This document shows positions 32,835 through 42,230 of a stretch of 64,000 bases of DNA, piece by piece (the first letter of the stretch is position 1; every line of letters starts with the position of its first letter). The notes beneath the pieces are model-generated. The model had not been told where the DNA came from, searched no databases, and saw nothing but the letters and a program-made list of their open reading frames with translations. The DNA lies in the NCBI GenBank assembly GCA_016841955.1, contig JAENYE010000001.1, positions 384,025 to 448,024 on the forward strand, given 5' to 3'. The position numbers were made by a program, and so were the translations under genes. This stretch comes from Methanobacteriota archaeon (GTDB lineage: Archaea > Halobacteriota > Methanomicrobia > Methanomicrobiales > Methanoculleaceae).

Positions 32835-34094
32835 ATGGTTCAGGAATCAGTGAAGACTACAACAGTCTGCGTCGTCGGCCTCGGATACGTCGGCTATCCT
32901 CTCGCCGATGCGTTCTCCCGTCATCTTAAAACGATCGGCTACGACCTCGATGCGAAGAAGATCGCCCGGATCAATGCCGAGCCGGGGAACAGGGTTCTCG
33001 CCACCACGGACCCCTCCATGATCCGCGAGGCGGACGTCGTGATCATCGCCGTTCCCACCCCGGTGACGAAGGCCAAGGACCCCGACATCTCCTACGTGGT
33101 CGCGGCCGCCGAGACCGTCGGCCGGAACCTGAAGGACGGCACCATCGTCGTCCTCGAGTCCACCGTCTACCCCGGCCTCACCGAGGAGGTCATGGTCCCG
33201 ACCCTCGAACGTGTCTCCGGCAAGACCTGCGGGAAGGACTTCTCCGTCGGTTACTCGCCCGAGCGGATCAACCCGGGCGACCTCGACCACACGCTGGAGA
33301 GGACCACGAAGATAGTCTCCGGCATGGATCGGGCAACCACGGAGCGCCTCGCAGCGCTCTACGGCCTCGTGACCAACGTCTACGTCGCCCGGAACATCCG
33401 GACCGCCGAGGCGGCGAAGGTGATCGAGAACGTCCAGCGGGACCTGAACATCGCCCTGATGAACGAACTCTCAATCATCTTCCGGAAGATGGGTCTCGAC
33501 ACAAAGGCGGTCCTCGAGGCCGCCGGGACCAAGTGGAACTTCCACAACTACCGCCCCGGGCTCGTCGGCGGCCACTGTATCCCGGTGGACCCCTACTATC
33601 TGGTCTACAAGGCCGAGGAGCTCGGGTACCACCCGCAGGTGATCCTTGCGGGCCGGGCGATCAACGATTCCATGCCCAAGCACGTGGCTGACATCGCGAT
33701 CAAGGAGCTGAACCGGGCCGGCAAGGTGATCCGGGACTCGAAGGTTCTCATCCTGGGCCTGACCTACAAGGAGAATGTTCCCGATACGAGGGAGAGCCCG
33801 GCCGGGGAGATGGTCCGTGAACTCAAGGAGTTCGATGTGGATGTCTACGGCCACGACCCGCTGCTTGCGGCCGCCGAGATCGAGCGGTTCGGGGCGAAGC
33901 CGGTCGCCTCGCTCCAGGGGCTCGGCGCCCCGGTGGACTGTATTATTATCAATTCGCCGCACAGCGTCTTTGAGTCGCTGACGCTGGAGAAGGTACTCGC
34001 GATCTGCAACGGGAAACCGATCATCGTGGACGTGACAGGGATGCTACGTAAGAACGATGGGGTGCGGGAGGGGGGTGTGTACTGCACGCTGTAG
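32835..34094 (+). CDS. UDP-N-acetylhexosamine 6-dehydrogenase (WecC/WbpA/TviB-like)
   Basis: A 419-residue nucleotide-sugar dehydrogenase that oxidises C6 twice to give a uronic acid. VVGLGYVGYPLADAF binds NAD. The nucleophile Cys is in GGHCIPVDPYYL at about residue 251. The central YSPERINPG is typical of the UDP-HexNAc subgroup, unlike the second dehydrogenase at 34288. Near the epimerase at 31606 it could supply UDP-GlcNAcA, ManNAcA or GalNAcA. Confidence 0.92.
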   Translation: MVQESVKTTTVCVVGLGYVGYPLADAFSRHLKTIGYDLDAKKIARINAEPGNRVLATTDPSMIREADVVIIAVPTPVTKAKDPDISYVVAAAETVGRNLKDGTIVVLESTVYPGLTEEVMVPTLERVSGKTCGKDFSVGYSPERINPGDLDHTLERTTKIVSGMDRATTERLAALYGLVTNVYVARNIRTAEAAKVIENVQRDLNIALMNELSIIFRKMGLDTKAVLEAAGTKWNFHNYRPGLVGGHCIPVDPYYLVYKAEELGYHPQVILAGRAINDSMPKHVADIAIKELNRAGKVIRDSKVLILGLTYKENVPDTRESPAGEMVRELKEFDVDVYGHDPLLAAAEIERFGAKPVASLQGLGAPVDCIIINSPHSVFESLTLEKVLAICNGKPIIVDVTGMLRKNDGVREGGVYCTL

Positions 34095-34287
34095 ATATTC
34101 GTTATCTCTTGTGGAGTTCCAAGAATTGGTGGTATTATGTTAAATTGTTTCAATTTAAGGGAGCAGAGGCTGGTTGTAAAGAGAACAGAAGGTTCATATT
34201 TGCTCTGAGACAAAACAGGTTACCTGCGAATAATTCATCAAATATTATTGAGGCTACCTTCGAAAATACAATTTGCGGTGATAATTC

Positions 34288-35553
34288 TTGAAAGTTTCAG
34301 TATTAGGGTGTGGTTATGTCGGTGCTGTTACGGGGGTGTGCTTTGCTGAGCTTGGGCACGATGTCTTCTTTGTCGATGTAGATCCAGCGAAAGTCGACGC
34401 GATCGGTTCAGGGATCTCTCCGATCTATGAGCCTGGACTGGACGAATTGCTTGCAAAAAACCGCATGCGAATTTCGGCCACTGCAGATACCCACCAAGCA
34501 ATACAGGATACCGAGATCACCTTTGTCTGTGCCGGAACACCCTCGAACAGCGACGGGTCGATCGATCTGACATACATGCAGTCTGCCTGCCGGGATATCG
34601 GCCATGTGCTGAAACAGAAGGACGAAAAGCACATCGTCGTTATAAAAAGCACTGTCCTCTCGGGTACGACAGAAGGGGTTGTCCGGCGAATACTTGAAGA
34701 AGAGTCAGGTAAGATTGCGCATATCGATTTTGGACTGGCATCAAACCCGGAATTCTTACGGGAGGGGTCTGCTCTTCTCGACTTCTTTTCGCCGGATAGG
34801 ATCGTCATCGGGGTTGCCGATGAGATCTCTCATCAGGTGCTTGAACGTTTGTATTCCTCGTTCGAGTGCCCGAAGGTGGTTACCACAATCCCAGTCGCTG
34901 AGATGATTAAGTACGTGAGCAACGCGTTCCTCGCGACGAAGATAAGTTTCGCAAACGAGATTGGAAACATCTGCAAACAGACTGGTGTCGATACCGCAGA
35001 GGTCTTTTGGGGTGTCGGGCTGGATCACCGGATCAACCCGGCATTCTTCCAATCGGGCATAGGGTTCGGGGGGTCCTGCTTTCCGAAGGATGTGAGAGCG
35101 TTGATCTCACAGGCGGAATCGGTTGGAGTTGAGCCAAAATTGTTAAAGAATGTCGTAGGAGTGAACGAAAAACAACCGTTAAAACTCGTTGACCTGCTCC
35201 AATCACATGTCCCGGATTTAAATAAGCGAAGAATTGGGCTTCTCGGCCTTGCTTTCAAACCGAACACCGACGATATTCGGGAGAGCAGAGCCATTCCGAT
35301 AGTCGAGAGGTTGCTCAAGGAGGGGGCGAACGTCATTGCCTACGATCCCCTGGCCATGAATAATTTCAGGAAGTTATATCCTCAGATCGAGTACGCATCC
35401 TCCGCAGAAGACGCCCTCGATGCAGATGCCATCCTCATTACGACAGAGTGGGAGGAGTTCGAGGAACTGGATTATTCCGGGAAGATCGTCATCGACGGAA
35501 GGGGGATCGAGAAGGCAAGGGGCGGAACGGTCTATGAAGGGGTGTGCTGGTGA
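34288..35553 (+). CDS. ugd: UDP-glucose 6-dehydrogenase
   Basis: A 421-residue enzyme making UDP-glucuronate from UDP-glucose. VLGCGYVGAVTGVCFAELGH binds NAD, SNPEFLREG positions the substrate, and FGGSCFPKDV contains the catalytic Cys (about 256). The start appears to be a TTG at 34288 after GGTGAT. The stop overlaps the galU start. This is the first gene of a tightly overlapping ugd-galU-epimerase-ABC operon, and GC falls visibly from here on. Confidence 0.94.
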   Translation: MKVSVLGCGYVGAVTGVCFAELGHDVFFVDVDPAKVDAIGSGISPIYEPGLDELLAKNRMRISATADTHQAIQDTEITFVCAGTPSNSDGSIDLTYMQSACRDIGHVLKQKDEKHIVVIKSTVLSGTTEGVVRRILEEESGKIAHIDFGLASNPEFLREGSALLDFFSPDRIVIGVADEISHQVLERLYSSFECPKVVTTIPVAEMIKYVSNAFLATKISFANEIGNICKQTGVDTAEVFWGVGLDHRINPAFFQSGIGFGGSCFPKDVRALISQAESVGVEPKLLKNVVGVNEKQPLKLVDLLQSHVPDLNKRRIGLLGLAFKPNTDDIRESRAIPIVERLLKEGANVIAYDPLAMNNFRKLYPQIEYASSAEDALDADAILITTEWEEFEELDYSGKIVIDGRGIEKARGGTVYEGVCW

Positions 35554-36419
35554 TGACGGTTAAAAAAGCGGTCATTCCGGCGGCAGGGCTTGGAACACGG
35601 TTTCTGCCGGTCACCAAATCAATGCCAAAAGAGATGCTTCCCATCATCGATGTCCCTGTTATCCACCATGTCGTGCAGGAAGCCCTTGCCTCGGGAATCG
35701 ATGATATCATCATCATCACCGGGCGGAGCAAACGGGCGATCGAAGACTACTTCGATGACTCACCCGAACTTGAGATGCATCTTGCAAAGAAACACAATTC
35801 GGATCTCCTGGACATGGTGCGGGAGATCTCCTCACTTATCGATATCCACTACATCCGGCAGAAGGAACCACTGGGACTCGGCGACGCGGTTCTGCGGGCT
35901 GAGAAGCATATCTGCGACGACCCGTTTGCCGTGCTGCTGGGGGACGATATCATCAAAAATAATACTCCCTGCACCAGGCAACTGATCGACATCTACAATC
36001 GCTATCGGTGTTCGGTCCTTGCCGTCGAGAATGTCCCGGAAGAGATGGTCAGCAGTTACGGTATCATCAACGGGAGACCACTTGAGGACATGCTCTACCT
36101 GCTTGAAGATATCGTGGAGAAGCCGAAAGTAGAGGACGCACCGTCGACGCTGGGCGCGATCGGCCGCTACGTCTTTACCCCCGAGATCTTCGATCACCTT
36201 AAAAGAACTCCACGGGGTGTCGGTGGGGAGATACAGCTGACCGACGGCATCCGATCGCTGAAGAACAGCCAGAACGTCTATGCCTACGAGTTCAGGGGCA
36301 GGCGATACGACACCGGGGATCGGATGGGGTATATCGAGGCCATCATCGACTTCGCTCTCGACCAGGATGAACTGCAGGACGATCTGAGGGCATACATGAG
36401 GCAGGTGCTGGAAAGATGA
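35553..36419 (+). CDS. galU: UTP-glucose-1-phosphate uridylyltransferase
   Basis: A 288-residue enzyme that makes UDP-glucose, the substrate of the preceding Ugd. The signature AAGLGTRFLPVTKSMPKEMLPI spans the nucleotide-binding loop and Lys; GDDI is the metal site and VEKPKVEDAPS follows. I chose the ATG at 35553, which shares bases with the ugd stop and follows AAGGGGTG; a GTG at 35544 is possible. The stop overlaps the next ATG. Confidence 0.95.
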   Translation: MTVKKAVIPAAGLGTRFLPVTKSMPKEMLPIIDVPVIHHVVQEALASGIDDIIIITGRSKRAIEDYFDDSPELEMHLAKKHNSDLLDMVREISSLIDIHYIRQKEPLGLGDAVLRAEKHICDDPFAVLLGDDIIKNNTPCTRQLIDIYNRYRCSVLAVENVPEEMVSSYGIINGRPLEDMLYLLEDIVEKPKVEDAPSTLGAIGRYVFTPEIFDHLKRTPRGVGGEIQLTDGIRSLKNSQNVYAYEFRGRRYDTGDRMGYIEAIIDFALDQDELQDDLRAYMRQVLER

Positions 36420-37351
36420 AGGCACTCGTCACCGGGTGTGCGGGTTTCATCGGGAGCAGCCTGACCGACCGGCTCCTGAGTGAGGGGTATACCGTCATCG
36501 GGATCGACCGGTTCTCGGATTACTATTCCCCGGAGATCAAAGAAGGGAACCTTTCGTCTGCGATGGAGCATTCGCAGTTTTCCCTTCTGGAAGAGGATAT
36601 CGTCGATATGGAAGTTTTTCCATCCGTCGATTACGTCTTCCACCTCGCGGCTCAGGCGGGTGTACGGGCATCCTGGGGGAAGAACTTCGATGTCTACACT
36701 CGCGACAATATCCAGGCAACCCAGCGGCTGCTTGAGTACTGTAAAGATCTGAAGATCAAGAAGTTTGTGTACTCATCCTCCTCCTCGGTGTACGGCGATG
36801 TGGAGCTGCCGATGCGTGAGGATCGACCGGTGCAGCCGGTATCTCCCTACGGCGTTTCAAAGCTCGCCGCAGAGCATCTCTGCTACCTTTACTGGAAGAA
36901 CCACGGGGTGCCGACGATATCGCTCCGGTACTTCACGGTGTATGGTCCCCGGCAACGGCCGGACATGGGGATAAACAAGTTCGTCAACGCTGTTTTGAGG
37001 GGCGAAACGATAACCGTTTATGGAGATGGGCGCCAGACACGGGACTTTACGTATATTGACGATGCCGTTGAGGCGAACATCCTTGCCGCGACGAGCAATG
37101 TCCGTGGAGAGGCCTTCAATATCGGCGGAGGGAACCGTATCAGTGTCATCGACCTGATCCGGGCGATCGAGGAGGTTACCGGAAAGGCTGCTCTTCTTCA
37201 GTATATCGAAGAGCAGAAAGGCGATGTCCGGGATACCCGGGCAGATGCCATGAAGGCAGAGCGGGCGCTTGGATGGCGGGCACAGGTCAAGATCCGGGAC
37301 GGACTTGAGCGGTATATCGGCTGGATCAACAATACGGCAGAACACCAATGA
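36416..37351 (+). CDS. UDP-glucuronate 4-epimerase-like protein
   Basis: A 311-residue SDR epimerase. VTGCAGFIGSSLTDRLL binds NAD; the active site is SSSSSVYGD plus SPYGVSKLAAE. YGPRQRPDMGINKF is typical of UDP-uronate epimerases. Located after ugd and galU, it probably converts UDP-glucuronate to UDP-galacturonate. Start and stop both lie in ATGA overlaps with neighbours, showing tight coupling. Confidence 0.87.
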   Translation: MKALVTGCAGFIGSSLTDRLLSEGYTVIGIDRFSDYYSPEIKEGNLSSAMEHSQFSLLEEDIVDMEVFPSVDYVFHLAAQAGVRASWGKNFDVYTRDNIQATQRLLEYCKDLKIKKFVYSSSSSVYGDVELPMREDRPVQPVSPYGVSKLAAEHLCYLYWKNHGVPTISLRYFTVYGPRQRPDMGINKFVNAVLRGETITVYGDGRQTRDFTYIDDAVEANILAATSNVRGEAFNIGGGNRISVIDLIRAIEEVTGKAALLQYIEEQKGDVRDTRADAMKAERALGWRAQVKIRDGLERYIGWINNTAEHQ

Positions 37352-39204
37352 CCGAACAGATCATACATCACGGCTATGGCACCGGGTTGATGAGACGGGT
37401 GAGAAAATACCTGAGCAGGAAGGTGGAGCGAATTCAGAGAGCCTTTGGAATCCTCCAATTTTACTCCCGGGGGTTCAAACTGCATCTCTCTGCTCTCGTT
37501 GTCTTCAGCATACTGCTCGGGCTGATGGAGACTTTCCAGATTGTGCTCCTCTATCCGATATTGAACGCATCCTTTGATATCCAGGATGCAGGCATTCCGT
37601 TCTTCGAACCCCTGTACAACGTTGTACGGAACGTTATCGACCTGCCTGAAGTCGTCACGTTCTGCCTTCTCTTCATCGTCTTCGTATTCCTGACCTTCCT
37701 GGCCACGATCACCTACAGGATGATATCACTGAAGTTTACCAGGGCGGTTATCGTCAGGACAAAGGGATCGGTCTTTGACAAGCTGAAAGGCAGCGATTAC
37801 CGGTATTTCGTGGAGAACAAGCAGGGTGATATACTCTACAATGTGGTCACCTCTCCCGGAAAGATCAAAACGTTTCTGGACTATTCGACACGGATTTTTT
37901 CCGACGCTGTCGTCATTTTCACAGTCCTCATAGCGCTCCTCTTTATGAGCCCGACTGCAATGGCGATCCTACTCACAGGCGGCATAGGGTTTATTGTCAT
38001 TGTGAGAATCATCGGGAACCGGGTATCGTACTTCATCGGGAAGGTACAGTTGCGATCTATCTCGTCGGAGAACGCTGTCATCTCGCAATACGTTCAGGGC
38101 CTAAGACAGATTCGGTCCGTCAATGCCGATGACTACTGGAAGAAACAGTATACAGCTGCTCTTCGCAACTATTGGGATAAATATGTCCGCTACAAGTTCA
38201 CCGAGCAGCTCCCTATGACGCTCCTGAATGCAGTCTTCTTCAGCGCAATAGCCGCGGTCGTGATCGCGCTCTACTACATTCACCAAGACCGGTTCCTCTA
38301 TGTTATACCGCTCATCGGGACATTCGCCTTCTCCGCGCTGAAGATCCTGCCACGGCTCTCGAACATAGGCTCTCACAACATGACAATGATGGATGCCTAT
38401 CCAGATCTTGAGCGGATCTATCACTTCCTTAGCGACTCCCGATATAGCACCATCGGGAATGGTACTGTAGAGTTTGACGCGCTCACGACGGATATCGTCT
38501 TTGAGAACGTCGGTTTCCGGTATTACGAGGGCCAGAACCTGATCGAAGAGTTGAACCTCACCATTCATAAGAACCGGGTCACCGCACTCGTCGGACATTC
38601 GGGATCGGGGAAGTCGACGGTCATCTCGCTGCTCCTCCGGTACTATGACGTATCCAGCGGCAGGATACTGATCAACGGCATCGATATGAGAGAGTACGAT
38701 ATTGCGACGTTCCTCGGGAAGATTGGGTACGTAAGTCAGGACACTTTCATCTACAACGCCTCCATCAGGGAGAACATCGCGTTCGGTGGAGAGTATACCG
38801 ATAAACAGATCAACGCTGCCGCAGAGAGGGCAAATATCCATACGTTCATCGCAGGCCTTCCGAGAGGCTACGATACCATCGCCGGCGACCAGGGCCTGAA
38901 ACTCTCCGGGGGCGAGAAGCAGCGGATCGCCATCGCACGGGCACTCGTGAGGGATCCTGAAATACTGGTGCTTGACGAGGCGACGAGCAACCTCGACAAC
39001 GAGTCGGAAGCGATCGTCCAGGACTCGATCAACCGGGTCTCCGAGACGATCACGACGTTCATCGTCGCCCACCGGCTCTCGACGATCAGACGAGCAGACA
39101 CGATCTATGTCATGAGCAGGGGCAGGATTGTGGAGAGCGGGAGTCACGACAATCTAATGAATATGAGGGGAAGATACTATGAGTTGTATGAATCGAGTGG
39201 GTAA
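37348..39204 (+). CDS. ABC transporter, PglK/MsbA-like flippase (fused TMD-NBD)
   Basis: A 618-residue half-transporter. Six membrane spans occupy about residues 45-340. The ATPase domain has GHSGSGKST (about 417), the signature LSGGEKQRIAIARAL, Walker B ILVLDEATSNLD and the H-loop IVAHRLS. Homologues such as PglK flip lipid-linked oligosaccharides, while others export lipids or peptides. Its overlap with sugar-nucleotide genes favours a lipid-linked glycan flippase. Confidence 0.9.
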   Translation: MTEQIIHHGYGTGLMRRVRKYLSRKVERIQRAFGILQFYSRGFKLHLSALVVFSILLGLMETFQIVLLYPILNASFDIQDAGIPFFEPLYNVVRNVIDLPEVVTFCLLFIVFVFLTFLATITYRMISLKFTRAVIVRTKGSVFDKLKGSDYRYFVENKQGDILYNVVTSPGKIKTFLDYSTRIFSDAVVIFTVLIALLFMSPTAMAILLTGGIGFIVIVRIIGNRVSYFIGKVQLRSISSENAVISQYVQGLRQIRSVNADDYWKKQYTAALRNYWDKYVRYKFTEQLPMTLLNAVFFSAIAAVVIALYYIHQDRFLYVIPLIGTFAFSALKILPRLSNIGSHNMTMMDAYPDLERIYHFLSDSRYSTIGNGTVEFDALTTDIVFENVGFRYYEGQNLIEELNLTIHKNRVTALVGHSGSGKSTVISLLLRYYDVSSGRILINGIDMREYDIATFLGKIGYVSQDTFIYNASIRENIAFGGEYTDKQINAAAERANIHTFIAGLPRGYDTIAGDQGLKLSGGEKQRIAIARALVRDPEILVLDEATSNLDNESEAIVQDSINRVSETITTFIVAHRLSTIRRADTIYVMSRGRIVESGSHDNLMNMRGRYYELYESSG

Positions 39205-39346
39205 TCCTGTAAAGTAGAAAACATCTTACAGCATCCGCTCACAGTTATTGCCCCTTCTATCACAAGTGGATCCACTTGATCGGGCGATGCCGGGATGACC
39301 TCAAGAGCAATTTCCGCTAAACTAATCATCCAAAACGTGGATTATA

Positions 39347-40327
39347 ATGATGATGTCCTGCTTCGATGGTAAAACAATCCTCGTAACGGGTGGCACAGGT
39401 TCTTTTGGAAAAATGTTTACATCGCTCCTGCTTAAGGAGTGGAACCCGGCCAGTGTCCGCATCTACTCTCGGGGAGAGTTGCTCCAGTGGGAGATGCAGC
39501 AAAAAATTCAGGACGAACGCCTCCGTTTCTTCATCGGTGATGTCAGGGATAAGGACCGCCTTTACCGTGCAATGAACGATGTTGACATAGTGGTCCATGC
39601 TGCTGCGCTTAAGCAGGTGCCCGCGGCAGAGTATAATCCCATGGAGGCCGTAAAAACGAACATCGATGGGGCAGCCAATGTCATCAACGCGTCCATTGAC
39701 AATGGCGTCGAAAAAGTCATGGCTTTGAGTACCGATAAGGCGGTGCACCCGGTCAACCTCTATGGGGCAACCAAAATGGTTGCAGAAAAACTTTTTGTAC
39801 AGGGAAATGCCTACGCCGGTGGAAGGAAAACGCGGTTTGCATGTACCCGCTATGGGAATGTGGTTGGGAGCAGAGGAAGTATCATACCGCTCTTCCTGGA
39901 ACAGAGAAAGCAGGAACGAGTGACGATAACCGACGAGCGCATGACACGCTTCTGGTTGACGCTCGATCAGGGTGCCCGATTCGTCGCTCAGTGCATCGAG
40001 ACGATGAAGGGCGGAGAGGTCTTTGTTCCCAGGATCCCCAGTATGAGAATAACCGATCTCGCGAAGGTAATTGCACCTGACTGTGAAGTCGAGGTTATAG
40101 GCATTCGCCCGGGCGAAAAACTCCACGAGGTCCTTCTCACCGAAGATGAAGCCCGGCATTCGAAAGATATGGGGGATTACTTCATCATAGAGCCGGAGTT
40201 AAAATTCTGGCAGAGGAATAACGGCCATGAGGGTAAGCCGCTGCCTGAGGGATTCCGGTACTCGAGCGAGGGTAATACGGTCTGGCTTAATGCGGATGCA
40301 CTGACTTCAATGGTGGACATTTCATAG
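39347..40327 (+). CDS. pseB: UDP-GlcNAc 4,6-dehydratase (inverting)
   Basis: A 326-residue first enzyme of pseudaminic-acid synthesis: it dehydrates UDP-GlcNAc and inverts C5, giving a 4-keto-6-deoxy-L-sugar. VTGGTGSFGK binds NADP, and ALSTDKAVHPVNLYGATK carries the catalytic Asp-Lys and Tyr. RYGNVVGSRGSIIPLF and MTRFWLT are PseB hallmarks. Two ATGs (39347, 39350) are possible. pseC follows within 25 bases. GC here is intermediate. Confidence 0.94.
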   Translation: MMMSCFDGKTILVTGGTGSFGKMFTSLLLKEWNPASVRIYSRGELLQWEMQQKIQDERLRFFIGDVRDKDRLYRAMNDVDIVVHAAALKQVPAAEYNPMEAVKTNIDGAANVINASIDNGVEKVMALSTDKAVHPVNLYGATKMVAEKLFVQGNAYAGGRKTRFACTRYGNVVGSRGSIIPLFLEQRKQERVTITDERMTRFWLTLDQGARFVAQCIETMKGGEVFVPRIPSMRITDLAKVIAPDCEVEVIGIRPGEKLHEVLLTEDEARHSKDMGDYFIIEPELKFWQRNNGHEGKPLPEGFRYSSEGNTVWLNADALTSMVDIS

Positions 40328-40350
40328 GACGCTTGGCGGTGACGAGATCG

Positions 40351-41487
40351 ATGCGGTTCATCTCATACGGGCATCAATCAATCGACGACGATGATATTCA
40401 GTCCGTCATTGAGGTGCTGAAGAGCGACTGGCTCACGACGGGACCGACTGTCGATCAGTTTGAGCAGGAACTTGCCAGATACGTTGGCGCCCGGCAAGCT
40501 GTCGCGGTGAACAGCGGTACAAGTGCCCTGGATATCGCAGTCCAGGCCCTCGACCTCCCGAAAGGGAGCGAGATAATTACAACCCCGTTCACGTTTGCCG
40601 CCACGAGTAATGCGATCCTGTATAACGGTCACGTCCCGGTCTTTGCGGACATTGATTCCACAACGAGAAATATTCATCCGGATGAGATACGGAGAAAGAT
40701 CAATTCTAAAACCCGCGCAATAATTTATGTTGACTATGCAGGGCATCCGTGCGCGATCGATGAGATCAGGGAGATCGCCCGGGAACATGACCTCCAGCTT
40801 ATCGAAGATGCGTGCCACGCACTTGGTGCTTCATATAATGGCCGTCAGATCGGCACATTCGCTGACATGACAATCTTCAGTTTCCACCCGGTAAAGCCGA
40901 TCACAACTGGTGAAGGCGGGGCGGTGGTAACGGATGACCCTGAACTCGCTGCGCGGCTGAAGCTCCTCAGAAGTCATGGTATCGACCGGAATGTCGGAGA
41001 TATGTTCGGTGAAGGATCTCAGTGGGCTTATGACATGGTGGACCTCGGGAGAAATTACCGGATGACTGATATTCAGGCCGCACTCGGGGTCTCACAACTA
41101 AAGAAAATCGACACCTTCATCAAACGCAGAAATGATCTTGCAGCGGTCTACGAGGAGATGATCGGGGATCTTCCATGGCTTGAAACACCACAGTGTTATG
41201 GGGATATCACGCATGGATGGCATCTCTATACAGTGCTGCTCAAAGGTATCAAGAGAAATGACCTGTATCGTCACTTGCACCAGAATAATATCGGCGCAAA
41301 CGTCCATTATATCCCGATATACTGGTTCACCTATTATCGGAAGCATTTCCAGATCGATCCGCAGGCATTTCCGGTAACAGAGGACGTTTTTGACCGTATC
41401 ATCACCCTTCCGTTGCATCCGGCGATGACGGAGAGAGACCTCGAATATATTTCTGGAACGCTCAAGAAGGCGGGATCAACCCTTTGA
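40351..41487 (+). CDS. pseC: PseC-type sugar aminotransferase
   Basis: A 378-residue PLP aminotransferase of the DegT family that adds an amino group at C4 of the PseB product. NSGTSALDIA binds PLP phosphate, IEDACHALGASY and the PLP-linked Lys in FSFHPVKPITTGEGG are complete, and RNYRMTDIQAALG follows. The ATG at 40351 gives the usual N terminus (FISYGHQSIDDDDI); TTG/GTG codons just upstream are alternatives. Unlike the fragment at 30092, this one is full length. Confidence 0.93.
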   Translation: MRFISYGHQSIDDDDIQSVIEVLKSDWLTTGPTVDQFEQELARYVGARQAVAVNSGTSALDIAVQALDLPKGSEIITTPFTFAATSNAILYNGHVPVFADIDSTTRNIHPDEIRRKINSKTRAIIYVDYAGHPCAIDEIREIAREHDLQLIEDACHALGASYNGRQIGTFADMTIFSFHPVKPITTGEGGAVVTDDPELAARLKLLRSHGIDRNVGDMFGEGSQWAYDMVDLGRNYRMTDIQAALGVSQLKKIDTFIKRRNDLAAVYEEMIGDLPWLETPQCYGDITHGWHLYTVLLKGIKRNDLYRHLHQNNIGANVHYIPIYWFTYYRKHFQIDPQAFPVTEDVFDRIITLPLHPAMTERDLEYISGTLKKAGSTL

Positions 41488-41503
41488 ATACTCAGGTGAA
41501 AGA

Positions 41504-42229
41504 ATGAAAATTGTGGCGATTGTCCAGGCACGAATGGGAAGCACTCGTCTCCCCGGAAAGGTTATGATGGATCTTCTGGGGGAGCCTGTGCTGGTCAGGG
41601 ACGTCAACCGGTTACAGCGGTCGCAATTGCTGGATAAGATCGTCATCGCGACAACAGATCTCCCAGCAGACGACCAGATCGTTTCTCTCTGTAAAGAGCG
41701 GGGATGGTCATATTCCCGGGGAGATGAAAACGATGTCCTTGATCGGTACTATCAGACAGCACAGGCAAGTAATGCCGATGTGATCGTCCGGATCACATCG
41801 GACTGCCCGATGATCGATCCTGAGGTTGTTGATGCGGTCATCAGAGCCTTCTTAAATCTCCCACGTGTTGATTACGTCTCCAACACCCTCCCACCGCGCA
41901 CTTTCCCCCGCGGCCTTGACACTGAAGTGATGACATTCGAGGCCCTTGAGCGTGCATGGAAAGATGACAAGGATCCAAACCTGCGGGAGCATGTAACGCC
42001 CTATATCTATCGGAACCCTGATAAATTCCAGGTTCAGGGTGTAGTCAATGATAGAGATCTCTCGCTTCACCGATGGACTCTGGACACCCCTGAAGACCTC
42101 GCGTTTATTCGTGCAGTATACAGACATTTCGAGAATGATCATTTTTCATGGGTTAACGTTCTCGAATTCCTGGATGAACATCCGGAAATCATGAACATTA
42201 ATCGTGAAATCCGGCAGAAGGAGATGTAG
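41504..42229 (+). CDS. pseF: CMP-sugar synthase, PseF/SpsF-like cytidylyltransferase
   Basis: A 241-residue nucleotidyltransferase expected to activate pseudaminic acid with CTP. AIVQARMGSTRLPGKVM is the nucleotide-binding loop, RITSDCPMIDP the metal region, and RGLDTEVMTFEALE the sugar site. It sits between pseC and pseG, as in many bacterial loci. The SpsF group also includes enzymes of legionaminic pathways, so the exact sugar rests on context. Confidence 0.88.
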   Translation: MKIVAIVQARMGSTRLPGKVMMDLLGEPVLVRDVNRLQRSQLLDKIVIATTDLPADDQIVSLCKERGWSYSRGDENDVLDRYYQTAQASNADVIVRITSDCPMIDPEVVDAVIRAFLNLPRVDYVSNTLPPRTFPRGLDTEVMTFEALERAWKDDKDPNLREHVTPYIYRNPDKFQVQGVVNDRDLSLHRWTLDTPEDLAFIRAVYRHFENDHFSWVNVLEFLDEHPEIMNINREIRQKEM

Positions 42230-42230
42230 C